A stretch of DNA of 64,000 bases from Chitinimonas_A lacunae (GTDB taxonomy: Bacteria; Pseudomonadota; Gammaproteobacteria; Burkholderiales; Chitinimonadaceae): assembly GCF_042650885.1 (NCBI RefSeq), contig NZ_JBHSBU010000001.1, positions 434,001 through 498,000 of the forward strand, written 5' to 3'. The notes under the pieces were generated by a model. It ran no database searches. It was not told where the DNA came from and saw only the letters and a list, made by a program, of their open reading frames with translations. A program made the position numbers and the translations under genes. Shown piece after piece: positions 45,226 through 54,847 of this stretch. The stretch's first letter is position 1; the number at the start of each line of letters is the position of its first letter.

Positions 45226-47643
45226 TCAACTGCCGGGATTTGGCACGGTGGGGGTAAAGCGCAGGCTGTGAACCGTGGGCCCGGGCAGGAAAGGGGTAGG
45301 TTGGCCGCGTACCCAGGCGTCGTGGCCGGCCAGGAAATACGGGCTGAGCGGGTGGCCGCTCTGGCCACCCGGCATATGGAAGATGCCGCGTTCCTCGTGG
45401 CCGGGGGCCACCACCATCCGTTCCGAGGCGCCAAAGCCTGGGCCCTGGACCCGGGGCATATTGCCGTCGCCGGGCAGCGGATCGGTCGGGGCGCGCAGGA
45501 AGTCGCCGAACCAGGGCAGGAAACGGGCCAGCGGATGGGCGATATTGGCGCGGTTGCGCTCGCCCCAGCTTGCCTTGGCCAGCGGTCGGTTGTCGGGCGT
45601 CAGGTCGTTGAGAGCGGCGTCGAGCTGGGCCAACTGAAAGGCGCGCCAGTCGGCATGGCCGACCGGCAGCCAGGCGTCGGGTGCGGCATCGAGCAGGCGG
45701 TTGGCCACCACTTCCCAGCGCGAGTTGGCGTCGCGGTATTCCACATCGGGCAGGCTGCGTCGCAATTCGCGATCAAGACTGCCAAACAGGCCGTGATAGA
45801 CCCGGTCGCGGAATACCCGGGCGATCCGGTAACCGACCGCATCGGCTGCGGCCCGGCCGCTCCAGTGCTCAAGCAGGGCCCGGGCCTCGCGGCGGCGCGG
45901 TGACTCCGACAGGGCCTGGGTGTCGAGCAGCTTGAGCAGGCGTTGGCGCCAGACATCGATCAACAGGGCACGGTCGTCGAGTTGGATGGCCAGCATATCC
46001 TCTTCGTCGGCCTGGCCCAGCTTGCTCAGCCGGTCGCGTATCTGGGTGGCCCGGGCACCCAGGTCGGCGCCGCCGTCGCCGATCTTGAGGTAATCGAGTC
46101 CGCCTAGTTGGCGGTTATTGGCGCTCCAGAGCTGGCCGGCCGTCGGATCGACCCGTTGTGGATAGTCGACCGGGGCGTAATAGGTGGTCCAGGCGGCATG
46201 TGGATCGGTGCCGTTGAGCGGGAAGCTGTTGCGTTCACCGGGCCAGGGTCGCTTGGGCAGCAGGCCGGCGATGGTCCAGCCGATATGGCCGCTGCTGTCG
46301 CCGACGATCAGATTCTGGGCCGGAATGCCGCAAACCTGGCCCACGGCAAGTGCCCCGGCCACATCGTCGGCCGCTTCCATCCGCAGCAGATTGAGGTTGA
46401 CGGCGTTGCGTGCATCGTGGGCGACCCAGCGTACCGCGTAGTCGACACCGCCGACCCGCCATAGCGGACCCCAATGGGTTTCCTGCACCGTCAGCCGGGC
46501 TGGGCGGTCGTGGCTGACTTCGATGGTCTCGTCGATTGTCTGTAGCGGCAGCCAGCCATCGGCCGAGCGGTAGCGGCTGTGGTCGTGATCGACCTCGGTG
46601 GCGACCAGATCGAGCCAGTCGCCGTAGCTGTTGCTGAAACCCCAGGCGACCCGGCCGTTGCTGCCGACCACCATCACCGGTGTGCCCGGCAAGGTCACGC
46701 CGACCACCCGGCGCGGGCCGTTGCGGTCGGGATATTGCCAGGCGGCCCGATACCAGGTGTTGGGCAGGCGCAGGCCCAGATGCATATCGTCGGCCACCAG
46801 CGCCGCGCCGCGTACCGAACGGTTACCAGCCAGCGCCCAGTTATTGCTGCCGCTTGCACTGGCATCGGGGCGCGCGGGGGCCATGGCCGAAGTAAGCTGG
46901 CCTCGCCACCACGACGGGGCGCTGCGTGGCAGGGCCGGTTCCCGCAGTGGCGGGGCGTCGCGGTCGAGCAGGGCGTCCCAGTTGCTCTGCTCGGGCAGCA
47001 GAAAGGCCAGCTGCGCCGCATTGACCCGCTCGGCCAGCCAGCCCCGGGCGAATTCGCGCCTGACTTGACTTCCCTGCAAATCGAAATACATGGCGTAGAC
47101 GACCAGCAGGCTATCGGCCGGTTGCCAGGACTGTGGCTGCTGGCGCAGCAGCAGATATTCGAACGGCCGGGCATCGAGCGAGCCCAGGCCCGCGTTGACG
47201 CCGTCGCTGTAGCGTTGCAGAAGCTGGCGGTCGGCAGCCGGCAGGGCGGCTACCGCGGTTTCGGCGCGCTGGCGGAAACGATGGAGCCGGTTGGCCCGGT
47301 CCATCGGCAGCGCTGCCGCCCCGACCAGTGCAGCCACTTCGCCGGCGGCGCTGCGGCGCATCAGGTCCATCTGGAAAAAGCGGTCCTGGGCGTGCAGAAA
47401 GCCCAGGGCGTAGGCAATATCGCCGCGTGCGGCCGCCCGGATCGTGGGGACGCCCAGGGCATCGCGTTCGATATCGACCGGCGCACTCAGGCCCGCTACC
47501 TCGCGCTCGCCGTCGAGCTGGGGCAGGCTGGCACGCAGCGCCCCCCAGCCCGCCGTGGCCAGCAGCGCTGTGGTGGCAACGCAGCCAAGCGCAGCCAGAC
47601 GCAACAGACGCCATGGCCGGCGGGTCGGGGTGGTGGGGGTCAA
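45226..47643 (-). CDS. Penicillin acylase family Ntn-hydrolase
   Basis: An 805-residue secreted enzyme with an N-terminal membrane-type signal (about 18-38). The precursor is expected to self-cleave at ASG/SNNWALAG, where Ser becomes the N-terminal nucleophile of the beta chain; an alpha-chain pattern VDIERDALGVPTIRAAARGDIAYALGFLHAQDRFFQMD is typical. Later ANNRQLGG and the Asn residue support the fold. Relatives include penicillin G acylase and the acyl-homoserine-lactone acylases PvdQ/QuiP, so quorum-signal cleavage is possible but unproven. The start is a TTG 12 bases after the pilZ stop, so it is probably read from the tmk-holB-pilZ transcript. Confidence 0.85.
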   Translation of the reverse strand: MTPTTPTRRPWRLLRLAALGCVATTALLATAGWGALRASLPQLDGEREVAGLSAPVDIERDALGVPTIRAAARGDIAYALGFLHAQDRFFQMDLMRRSAAGEVAALVGAAALPMDRANRLHRFRQRAETAVAALPAADRQLLQRYSDGVNAGLGSLDARPFEYLLLRQQPQSWQPADSLLVVYAMYFDLQGSQVRREFARGWLAERVNAAQLAFLLPEQSNWDALLDRDAPPLREPALPRSAPSWWRGQLTSAMAPARPDASASGSNNWALAGNRSVRGAALVADDMHLGLRLPNTWYRAAWQYPDRNGPRRVVGVTLPGTPVMVVGSNGRVAWGFSNSYGDWLDLVATEVDHDHSRYRSADGWLPLQTIDETIEVSHDRPARLTVQETHWGPLWRVGGVDYAVRWVAHDARNAVNLNLLRMEAADDVAGALAVGQVCGIPAQNLIVGDSSGHIGWTIAGLLPKRPWPGERNSFPLNGTDPHAAWTTYYAPVDYPQRVDPTAGQLWSANNRQLGGLDYLKIGDGGADLGARATQIRDRLSKLGQADEEDMLAIQLDDRALLIDVWRQRLLKLLDTQALSESPRRREARALLEHWSGRAAADAVGYRIARVFRDRVYHGLFGSLDRELRRSLPDVEYRDANSRWEVVANRLLDAAPDAWLPVGHADWRAFQLAQLDAALNDLTPDNRPLAKASWGERNRANIAHPLARFLPWFGDFLRAPTDPLPGDGNMPRVQGPGFGASERMVVAPGHEERGIFHMPGGQSGHPLSPYFLAGHDAWVRGQPTPFLPGPTVHSLRFTPTVPNPGS

Positions 47644-47655
47644 GGCGGGTCCGCC

Positions 47656-48027
47656 TTACATGGTGTGGGTGGTACGGCTCGATTGCAGTGCGCCGCCGAG
47701 CAGACCTTCGATTTTATTGCGGGCCTGTACCCCGGCTTCATTGGACGAGAATTGCACGCCGATACCCTGGGTACGGTTGCCGTGCGAGCCGGGCGGGGTG
47801 ATCCAGACCACATGACCGGAAACGGCGATCTTGGCCGACTCTTCCATCAGTTGCAGCAGCATGAACACTTCGTCGCCGATGTTGTAGGCCTTGGGGGTGG
47901 GGATGAAAATGCCGCCGCCTTTGACAAAAGGCATATAGGCCGCGAACAGGGCGGCCTTTTCCTTGATGCTGAGCGACAAAACACCGCCGGGACGCGGTCC
48001 GGCGGCGGGCTTGGGAGCTTCTGCCAT
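47656..48027 (-). CDS. pilZ: PilZ domain protein
   Basis: A 123-residue PilZ-type protein with the family's LSIKEKAALFAAYMPFVKGGGIFIPT and a C-terminal GNRTQGIGVQFSSNEAG. The canonical c-di-GMP residues (RxxxR, DxSxxG) are not clearly present, as in the founding PilZ that works with PilB/FimX in type IV pilus assembly. It lies between holB and the acylase gene on the same strand. Confidence 0.88.
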   Translation of the reverse strand: MAEAPKPAAGPRPGGVLSLSIKEKAALFAAYMPFVKGGGIFIPTPKAYNIGDEVFMLLQLMEESAKIAVSGHVVWITPPGSHGNRTQGIGVQFSSNEAGVQARNKIEGLLGGALQSSRTTHTM

Positions 48028-48072
48028 CTGGCTTCTTCCGTCGAGTTGCGTGAAACGGGGCGGCCCGCTTGG

Positions 48073-49074
48073 TCAGCTGCGTCCGCCGCGCAGCGCCTGC
48101 TGATAGCCGAATAACAACTGCTCGAACACCAGGCGCGGATTGAGTGGATGCAGGGCGAGCCGCCGAGCTTCCAGTACATCGTCATGATAACGCATAAGCC
48201 TTTGTACGTCTGCTGCATCAGCCAGCGCGGCCAGTCGGGCGGTTTCGGCCGGGAAGTAGCGGGTCGAGCCGCTCAGGCGCAGGCGGACCAGATCGTGTAT
48301 CCAGCGTAGCAGCCAATCGACCGCCTGCACGACTTCGACATGCTGCCGATCGAGCTTTTCCGCCAGTTTCAGCACATCGAGCCTGCGCGGGTCGGCCAAC
48401 TGGTCGAGCAGCTCACGACGCTGTTGGGCCAGGCCCGCTTCGGCGCGCTCAAGCGCCAACAGCGGTGCGCCGCCTGCTTCGTCGAGATGACGCTCGGCTT
48501 CGCTGAGACCCTGGCTGCTCAGCCATTCGAGCGCCGGTCCGCGTGATGGCAGCGGCAGCGGCAGGCGACGGCAGCGGCTGCGCAGCGTAGGCAGCAGCCG
48601 GCGCCATTGCTGGCTGACCAGGATAAAGATCGCTCCTTCGGGCGGCTCTTCCAGGGTTTTCAGCAGGGCATTGGCGGCGGCCAGATTGAGTGCATCGGCC
48701 GGCTGGATCAGCGTGACACGCCGACCGCCACGATGGGCGCTCAGATTGACGAAATCGTTGAGTTCGCGCACCTGATCGATGGTGATCTGGGTCGAAGGCT
48801 TTTTCTTGGTGCCTTCCTCTTCGTCGCTGTCGCTGCCAAGCGGGGCGAGTTCACGATAGTCCGGATGGTTGCCGAGTTCAAACCAGCGGCAGCCGTCGCA
48901 ATGACCGCACGGCGCCGTGGCGGCTTCGTTCTCGCAGAGCAGTGACTGGGCCAGATGACGGCCGAACGCCAGCTTGCCGATGCCCGCTTCGCCGCACAGC
49001 AGCAAGGCGTGGGGCAGGCGGGCCGTCTGCTGGCGCAGTTCGTGCCAGGCCGCTTGATGCCAGGGGTAGAGCAT
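48073..49074 (-). CDS. holB: DNA polymerase III delta-prime subunit
   Basis: A 333-residue clamp-loader subunit. HALLLCGEAGIGKLAFGRHLAQSLL is the degenerate P-loop region, the zinc module is CENEAATAPCGHCDGC, and SAHRGGRRVTLIQPADALNLAAANALLKTLEEPP is the sensor region. The start at 49074 (MLYPWHQAAW) is the usual one; an ATG at 49104 would overlap tmk. It follows tmk closely and precedes pilZ. Confidence 0.92.
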   Translation of the reverse strand: MLYPWHQAAWHELRQQTARLPHALLLCGEAGIGKLAFGRHLAQSLLCENEAATAPCGHCDGCRWFELGNHPDYRELAPLGSDSDEEEGTKKKPSTQITIDQVRELNDFVNLSAHRGGRRVTLIQPADALNLAAANALLKTLEEPPEGAIFILVSQQWRRLLPTLRSRCRRLPLPLPSRGPALEWLSSQGLSEAERHLDEAGGAPLLALERAEAGLAQQRRELLDQLADPRRLDVLKLAEKLDRQHVEVVQAVDWLLRWIHDLVRLRLSGSTRYFPAETARLAALADAADVQRLMRYHDDVLEARRLALHPLNPRLVFEQLLFGYQQALRGGRS

Positions 49075-49088
49075 GGAGGGTTCCGTTT

Positions 49089-49721
49089 CTAGACGATGCC
49101 GCATTCGGCCAGTAGCGCCGCCAGGCGCTGCTGGATGACGGCAATGGTCTGGGAGGCATCGATCAGTCGCACGCGCTCCGGATCGAGTCTGGCCCGTTCG
49201 AGATAGGCGGCGCGGACACGCTCGAAGAAGGCATCGTGCTCGCGCTCGAAGCGGTCGAGGTCGCGGCTGCCGGCGAGGCGGGCGCGGCTGACTTCGAGCG
49301 GGATATCGAAGATCAGGGTCAGATCGGGCTGAAGCAGACTGCCGTCGGCACGGCTCAGTGCCCAGCGCTCCAACTCGGCCACCCGCGCAAAGCCCAGATT
49401 GCGGCCACCGCCTTGATAGGCGTAGCTGGCGTCGGTAAAGCGGTCGCTGACCACCGAGCGGCCGGCGGCCAGCGTCGGCTCGATGACCTGAGCCACATGC
49501 TCGCGTCGGGCGGCGAACATCAGCAGCGCCTCAGTATCGACATGCATCGGCTCGCTGAGCAGCAGGCTGCGCAGCTTTTCGCCCAGCGGCGTGCCGCCGG
49601 GCTCGCGGCTGACCAGATGGTCGATCTTATGTTCCGTCAGATAACGGGTAAGCCAATCGAGATGGGTGCTTTTGCCAGCACCGTCCAGGCCTTCGAGGGA
49701 GATAAAGCGGGGTTTTGGCAT
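49089..49721 (-). CDS. tmk: Thymidylate kinase
   Basis: A 210-residue kinase: P-loop GLDGAGKSTHLDWL (10-23), DR motif SDRFTDASYAYQGGGR and the lid. It phosphorylates dTMP to dTDP. It begins the tmk-holB-pilZ block. mltG, which often precedes tmk, is not present. Confidence 0.95.
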   Translation of the reverse strand: MPKPRFISLEGLDGAGKSTHLDWLTRYLTEHKIDHLVSREPGGTPLGEKLRSLLLSEPMHVDTEALLMFAARREHVAQVIEPTLAAGRSVVSDRFTDASYAYQGGGRNLGFARVAELERWALSRADGSLLQPDLTLIFDIPLEVSRARLAGSRDLDRFEREHDAFFERVRAAYLERARLDPERVRLIDASQTIAVIQQRLAALLAECGIV

Positions 49722-49975
49722 AGTGGCGAGATTATAAGCGGATTTGCAAGCGCCATACCCCGGGAGGGTAGCGAGCCTGCCTGCCCTTCTGGATTCTGTG
49801 CCCGATCGCTTAGTGGGGCTTATTGCCGGTTGCGGACGAGCCAGCGATCATGCTTTCTCCATGCGTCCGAGGCTGCCTCTGTCGATGCTCGGGTTCCGGC
49901 TCGGACGCTGACTCATTTCAACGCTGTGAGGGGAATGAATTGCCGGGTAATGCGTTGCCAGGGTGGAGGGCTTGT

Positions 49976-50659
49976 GTGACGCCGGACGGTTTGAGCGAAG
50001 GCGGTTATCAACTTCTTCCGGGCCAGCTCGACGCCGAGCAGTGCGACTACCTCAAAACCGTGCTGTCCCGCATTCCTCCCGAACGCGCTGGCCGCCGCAA
50101 TATTCTCGAGTCCTGCCCCGAAATCTGGCCTTTGGTGGAAGCCGGAAACCTCTACGCCCCGGTTCGTGCGCGGCTTGGCCCCCAGGCCCGACTGGTGCGC
50201 GCGCTCTATTTCGACAAGACCGCCGCGCGCAACTGGCAGGTTGGCTGGCATCAGGATTTGAGCATTGCAGTCTCCGAAGCCGCTGAGCTGCCCGGTTTCT
50301 CTGCCTGGTCGTCAAAGGCGGGCGTGGTGCATGTCCAGCCCCCCGACGCGCTGTTGGCGCGGATGTTGACGGTCAGACTGCATCTCGACCCGGCTGACCG
50401 TGACAATGGGGCACTGTGGGTATTGCCCGGCAGCCATCGGCAAGGTCGGCTTGCCGAGGAGGGGATAGACGCGGCGACGGCATTGGGCGAACCGGTGTTG
50501 ATCGCTGCAGCAGCCGGCGATGTGCTGCTGATGCGGCCGCTGTTGCTGCATGCCTCGCGTAAGGCGCTTACAGCGGCGCGACGGCGGGTTTTGCATCTGG
50601 AGTACAGTGCCGATGAACTCCCGGCGCCTTTGCGCTGGGCGCTACAGATTGAAAAGTAG
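49976..50659 (+). CDS. Phytanoyl-CoA dioxygenase-like protein
   Basis: A 227-residue PhyH-family Fe(II)/2OG oxygenase. The iron ligands are HQD (VGWHQDLSIAVS) and the late His (LLLHASRK); DNGALWVLPGSHRQGRL is a family hallmark. The start is a GTG at 49976, preceded by GGAGG; an in-frame upstream extension is not supported. The substrate is unknown. The next copy-like AT-rich stretch (from 50660) holds a partial match to the recurrent element near 50692-50709. Confidence 0.82.
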   Translation: MTPDGLSEGGYQLLPGQLDAEQCDYLKTVLSRIPPERAGRRNILESCPEIWPLVEAGNLYAPVRARLGPQARLVRALYFDKTAARNWQVGWHQDLSIAVSEAAELPGFSAWSSKAGVVHVQPPDALLARMLTVRLHLDPADRDNGALWVLPGSHRQGRLAEEGIDAATALGEPVLIAAAAGDVLLMRPLLLHASRKALTAARRRVLHLEYSADELPAPLRWALQIEK

Positions 50660-50925
50660 AAAATATACTTTTTTACATAAATGGCTTTATTTCTTGCAGG
50701 AGATTTGCGCAAAATTTTCATTTTGCGCAGTTTGTTAGCCAGCTTCTGATTCCAGCCCGACTTCCACCGTTTCTCCTGGCCACGCTGGCGACAGGATTTC
50801 CTGCCCGGGCACGCTGCCTGCCTTGCCGATTCAGCTCAGGAATGCCGGTTTTCGCTGTTGCAGTGCAGCAAGAAATCTGGCCTCGACATACAATCGCGTA
50901 TCTTCGTTCTGAAAAGGAAAACGTC

Positions 50926-52245
50926 ATGGAGACGGACAGAAGACGGCCTCGCATCGTGATCGTCGGTGGCGGGGCTGGTGGCCTGGAGCTGGCGACCCGA
51001 CTCGGCGATCGGCTCGGGCGGCGCAACAAGGCGGAGGTGGTGCTGATCGACAGTCAGCGCACCCATATCTGGAAACCGCTCTTGCACCAACTGGCCGCCG
51101 GCAGCTACGACAGCCACGCCGAGGAAATCGAATATATCGCCCAGGCGCGTTGGCATCACTTCCAGTTCCGTCAGGGACGCTTTGCCGGTCTAGACCGCAG
51201 CCGCCGCGAAATTCTGCTCGCTCCGCTTCTCGCCTCCGACGGCGAGGAGATTCTTCCCTCACAACGACTTTCCTACGACTATCTGGTACTGGCCATCGGT
51301 AGCCAGACCAACGACTTCGGCACCCCCGGTGCCAATGAATACGCCATCCATCTCGATAGTCCCGCCGCTGCCCGCGAATTCCACGAACGGCTGATCGACG
51401 CCTGTCTGCGCGCGCAAAGCCTGCCTGACGAGGACGGCAGCCGGCGCATGACGGTCAGCATTATCGGCGCCGGCGCCACCGGGGTGGAGCTGGCTGCCGA
51501 ACTGCATGCGGCGGCCCAGGTGCTGGTGAGTTTCGGCCTGGAGCGGCTTGACCCCGACAAGGGCTTCAAGATCGTGCTGGTGGAAGGCAACGAACGCATT
51601 CTGGCCGCCTTGCCGGTACGGCTGGCCGCGGCGGCGACGCGCGAGCTGCATAAGCTCGATATTGAGATCCATACCGGTGAGCGGGTGGTCGAGGTCAGCG
51701 AGCGCGGCGTCAAGCTCAAAAGCGGGAAATTCATTCCCAGCAATCTCACGGTATGGGCCGCCGGCATCAAAGCAGCAGACTTCCTTCATGAAATCGATGG
51801 CCTTGAAACCAACAAGATCAATCAGTTGGTGGTGGAGCCAACCCTGCGCACCACGCGCGACCCCTTGATCTTCGCTTTTGGCGACTGCGCCGCCTGTCCC
51901 AACGGTCCCGACAGCTGGGCGCCGGCCCGGGCCCAGGTGGCGCATCAGCAAGCCGAGCTGCTGGCCGGTAATCTGGTCCGCGCGCTGGAGAATCGGCCGC
52001 TCAAGCCGTTCAGGTTCCAGGATTACGGCTCCCTGGTATCGCTTGGCAGCTATTCCTCGGTCGGCAGCCTGATGGGCAGCCTGTCGCGCGGCAGCCTGTT
52101 TGTCGAAGGGCAGCTGGCCAAGCTGATGTACTGGGGACTGCATAAACAGCACCAGATGGCCTTGTCGGGCTGGATACGCACCATACTGATCACCCTGTCG
52201 GAATGGCTTGATCGGGTGCATAGACCGCGGATCAAGCTCCATTGA
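50926..52245 (+). CDS. ndh: Type II NADH dehydrogenase
   Basis: A 439-residue flavoprotein: N-terminal FAD site RIVIVGGGAGGLELATRLGDRLG, NADH site VSIIGAGATGVELAAELHAA, FAD motif DPLIFAFGDCAACP, and the C-terminal membrane-associating part (QLAKLMYWGLHKQHQ). It passes electrons from NADH to quinone without pumping protons. AAGGA precedes the ATG at 50926. A stem-loop at 52303-52339 ends the gene and faces trmL. Confidence 0.92.
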   Translation: METDRRRPRIVIVGGGAGGLELATRLGDRLGRRNKAEVVLIDSQRTHIWKPLLHQLAAGSYDSHAEEIEYIAQARWHHFQFRQGRFAGLDRSRREILLAPLLASDGEEILPSQRLSYDYLVLAIGSQTNDFGTPGANEYAIHLDSPAAAREFHERLIDACLRAQSLPDEDGSRRMTVSIIGAGATGVELAAELHAAAQVLVSFGLERLDPDKGFKIVLVEGNERILAALPVRLAAAATRELHKLDIEIHTGERVVEVSERGVKLKSGKFIPSNLTVWAAGIKAADFLHEIDGLETNKINQLVVEPTLRTTRDPLIFAFGDCAACPNGPDSWAPARAQVAHQQAELLAGNLVRALENRPLKPFRFQDYGSLVSLGSYSSVGSLMGSLSRGSLFVEGQLAKLMYWGLHKQHQMALSGWIRTILITLSEWLDRVHRPRIKLH

Positions 52246-52302
52246 GGGGGCGGTCGTGGACAGTCCGAGACTAAATAATTCCTGAAATTATATTTTCTAT
52301 TT

Positions 52303-52339
52303 AAAAGGCCCTTGCTGCCTTGTGCAGCTGGGGCCATTT
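52303..52339. terminator. Bidirectional bulged terminator between ndh and trmL
   Basis: GGCCC, two bases, GCTGC, five-base loop, GCAGC, two bases, GGGCC. Flanked by AAAA on one side and ATTTATTTT on the other. Confidence 0.65.
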
Positions 52340-52362
52340 ATTTTCCAGTGGGAGGCTCTTGC

Positions 52363-52830
52363 TTAGAGTGCCGCCCCGGCAAAGCCATGCTGGCGCCAGG
52401 CTTCGAACACCGTGACGGCCACCGCATTGGAGAGGTTGAGACTGCGGTTGTCAGGCCGCATCGGCAGCTTGATACGCCGCTCGGGCGGAAAGCCGTCACG
52501 CACCGCCTCGGGCAGGCCGGCGCTTTCCCGGCCGAACAGGAAGACATCACCTGGCTGATAGCTCGCGCTGTCGTAACGGGTGCTGCCCTTGGTGGTCATG
52601 GCGAAGATGCGTCGGCCCGCGAAGGCGGCGAGGCAGCTCTCCCAGTCGTCGTGGACCTGCATCGCAGCGTATTCATGGTAATCGAGCCCGGCGCGGCGCA
52701 TCCGGGCGTCGTCGAGCGGAAAGCCGAGCGGCCGCACCAGATGCAGTTCGCAGCCGGTATTGGCGCAGAGGCGGATGACATTGCCGGTATTGGGCGGGAT
52801 TTCAGGCTGGAACAGGATAACGGCGAACAT
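52363..52830 (-). CDS. trmL: tRNA (cytidine/uridine-34-2'-O)-methyltransferase
   Basis: A 155-residue SpoU-type SPOUT enzyme: FQPEIPPNTGNVIRLCANTG at the start (motif 1), FGRESAGLPEAV (motif 2) and RSLNLSNAVAVTVFEAWRQ (motif 3). TrmL methylates the wobble base of leucine tRNAs. It is convergent with ndh, with the terminator between them. Confidence 0.92.
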   Translation of the reverse strand: MFAVILFQPEIPPNTGNVIRLCANTGCELHLVRPLGFPLDDARMRRAGLDYHEYAAMQVHDDWESCLAAFAGRRIFAMTTKGSTRYDSASYQPGDVFLFGRESAGLPEAVRDGFPPERRIKLPMRPDNRSLNLSNAVAVTVFEAWRQHGFAGAAL

Positions 52831-52883
52831 GGTGCTGGCAGGCAGAAACGGAACGGACGGCAGTGTAGCGCAATTGGCCGCCG

Positions 52884-53609
52884 CTACAGACGGTCGGCCC
52901 GTGCCACCACCCAGCCATCGACCCGGCGCGCCCCGGCTGCTTTGAGGGCGCGGGCGGCGGCGTCGAGGCTGGCGCCGCTGGTCATCACATCGTCCACGAC
53001 CACCACATGCAGACCGTCGAGCCGTCGCCTTGCCGTAAACGCATTACGCATGGCGCGCCGACGTTCGGCACGTGACTGCGAGGCCTGGGGCGGGGTGGGG
53101 CGCTGTCGGAGCAAGACGCGTCGATCGAGCGGCAGACCCAGTCGGGCACCGACCAGCCGAGCCAGCAGCAGCGACTGGTTGAAGCCGCGCTGCCGCTGTC
53201 TTTGCGGATGAAGCGGCAGCGCCAGCAGCAGATCGGGCCGCTCGGCCTGAGCCACCCGTTCGGCCAGCAAGCTCGCCAGCGGTCGGGCCAGACTCAGATC
53301 GCCGCCGTATTTGAAGGCCGGAATCAGCGCATCGAGCGGCCAGTCGTAACGGCAGGCCGCGAGACAATGGTCGAAACCCGGGGCGTGGTGCAGGCAGTCG
53401 CCGCAACAGTCGCCGCTGCCCAGCGCCACCGCACACAAGCGACAGCGCGGACCGTCGGCGCGCGGAAGGTCGTGCCGGCAACCTGGGCAGAGTCCGTGGC
53501 GATCGGCGGCACTTCCGCACAGCACGCATTGCGCCGGCAACAGCAGGTCGAATGCACGTTGCGCAATATTTAAGCAGTGGTTGAATATCAGGCTGGGGAA
53601 ATTTGACAA
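52884..53609 (-). CDS. comF: ComF family phosphoribosyltransferase-like protein
   Basis: A 241-residue ComF protein. Four zinc-type pairs (CVLC, CPGC, CRLC, CGDC) precede the PRTase domain with GFNQSLLLARLVGARLG and the PRPP loop VVVVDDVMTSGASLDAAARAL. ComF is needed for natural DNA uptake in many bacteria; some members have other roles. No ATG fits the start; a TTG at 53609 gives LSNFPSLIF. It is divergent from bioB with 63 bases between. Confidence 0.85.
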   Translation of the reverse strand: MSNFPSLIFNHCLNIAQRAFDLLLPAQCVLCGSAADRHGLCPGCRHDLPRADGPRCRLCAVALGSGDCCGDCLHHAPGFDHCLAACRYDWPLDALIPAFKYGGDLSLARPLASLLAERVAQAERPDLLLALPLHPQRQRQRGFNQSLLLARLVGARLGLPLDRRVLLRQRPTPPQASQSRAERRRAMRNAFTARRRLDGLHVVVVDDVMTSGASLDAAARALKAAGARRVDGWVVARADRL

Positions 53610-53672
53610 GGGCAGGGTCCAACGGAACAATCGCGCTACCTTAAAACAATCGACGTCGTGGAAGAGACCCGC

Positions 53673-54674
53673 ATGAACCAGCCTGTCACGGCGCAAGCCA
53701 TTACCCTGCAGCGTAAGCCCGAACCCCATGCCAGCACCGAACGCTGGCCGCTCGATCAGGTGCTGGCCCTGTTCTCGCTGCCGTTCAACGATCTGCTGTT
53801 TCAAGCCCAGACTGTCCATCGCCAGCATTTCGACCCGAACAAGGTGCAACTGTCGACACTGCTGTCGATCAAGACCGGCGGCTGTCCCGAGGATTGCGGT
53901 TACTGCCCGCAGTCGGTGCGCTATCAGACCGGCGTCACCAACCAGGAAATGCTGCCGATCGAAGACGTGCTGGCCGCCGCCCGCGCCGCCCGCGATGCCG
54001 GCGCCTCGCGTTTCTGTATGGGCGCTGCCTGGCGCGGCCCCAAGCAACGCGATCTGGAACAGGTCAAGCAGATGATTGCCGAGGTCAAGTCGCTCGGTCT
54101 GCAAACCTGCGCCACACTCGGGATGCTCAAGCCCGGCATGGCCGACCAGCTGCGCGACGCCGGGCTCGATTACTACAACCACAACCTCGATACCGCGCCG
54201 GAAAAGTACGGCGACATCATTTCCACCCGCGATTACGACGACCGCCTCGATACCCTGCGTCAGGTGCGTGACGCTGGCCTCAACGTCTGCTGCGGCGGCA
54301 TCGTCGGCATGGGCGAAACCCGTGAGCAGCGCGCCGGCCTGCTGCGCGAACTGGCCAATCTCGATCCGCAGCCAGAATCGGTGCCGATCAATAATCTGGT
54401 CCAGGTCGAAGGCACCCCGCTTGCCGGCAGCGATCGGCTCGACTGGAGTGAATTCGTCCGCACCATCGCCGTGGCCCGCATCATGCTGCCGACTTCGTTT
54501 GTGCGGCTGTCGGCCGGTCGCCAGGAAATGCCCGAATCGGTCCAGGCACTGTGCTTCCTCGCCGGCGCCAATTCGATCTTCTATGGCGACAAGCTGCTGA
54601 CTACCGGCAATCCCGAGGTCGAACGCGACCGCCAATTGTTCGCCAAGCTCGACTTGGAGGCTTTGCAGCTGTAA
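53673..54674 (+). CDS. bioB: Biotin synthase
   Basis: A 333-residue radical-SAM enzyme with CPEDCGYC (Cys at 71, 75, 78) for the 4Fe-4S cluster and later Cys residues (in RFCMGAAWRG and GLQTCATLG) and the Arg (FVRLSAGRQEM) that bind the 2Fe-2S cluster. It inserts sulfur into dethiobiotin. An in-frame GTG at 53658 is possible but GAAGAGA precedes the ATG. It stands alone without other bio genes. Confidence 0.96.
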   Translation: MNQPVTAQAITLQRKPEPHASTERWPLDQVLALFSLPFNDLLFQAQTVHRQHFDPNKVQLSTLLSIKTGGCPEDCGYCPQSVRYQTGVTNQEMLPIEDVLAAARAARDAGASRFCMGAAWRGPKQRDLEQVKQMIAEVKSLGLQTCATLGMLKPGMADQLRDAGLDYYNHNLDTAPEKYGDIISTRDYDDRLDTLRQVRDAGLNVCCGGIVGMGETREQRAGLLRELANLDPQPESVPINNLVQVEGTPLAGSDRLDWSEFVRTIAVARIMLPTSFVRLSAGRQEMPESVQALCFLAGANSIFYGDKLLTTGNPEVERDRQLFAKLDLEALQL

Positions 54675-54705
54675 AGGGTTTACCTGGCGGGTGGTTTGGC
54701 TTTTT

Positions 54706-54734
54706 GGAAAAAGTTCTGCAAAACAAATGCTAGA
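54706..54734 (+). repeat. Recurrent AT-rich TGC-N9-GC element, copy 11
   Basis: GGAAAAAGTTCTGC, nine bases, GCTAGA. It begins 31 bases after the bioB stop, on its coding strand. Confidence 0.6.
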
Positions 54735-54813
54735 GCTGTTTTGCATTGAATAGGAATACTAAAAATATTTGTCCAGGCATCCGAGCCAACCATCAGCCGC
54801 TGTCGTCACAAGA

Positions 54814-54847
54814 AATAAGGGTCGGCAAAAGCCGGCCCTTATTTTTG
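54814..54847 (+). terminator. Terminator of bioB
   Basis: AATAAGGGTCGGC, an AAAA loop and GCCGGCCCTTATT form a 13-bp stem with one G-U pair, followed by a T-run. Confidence 0.85.
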
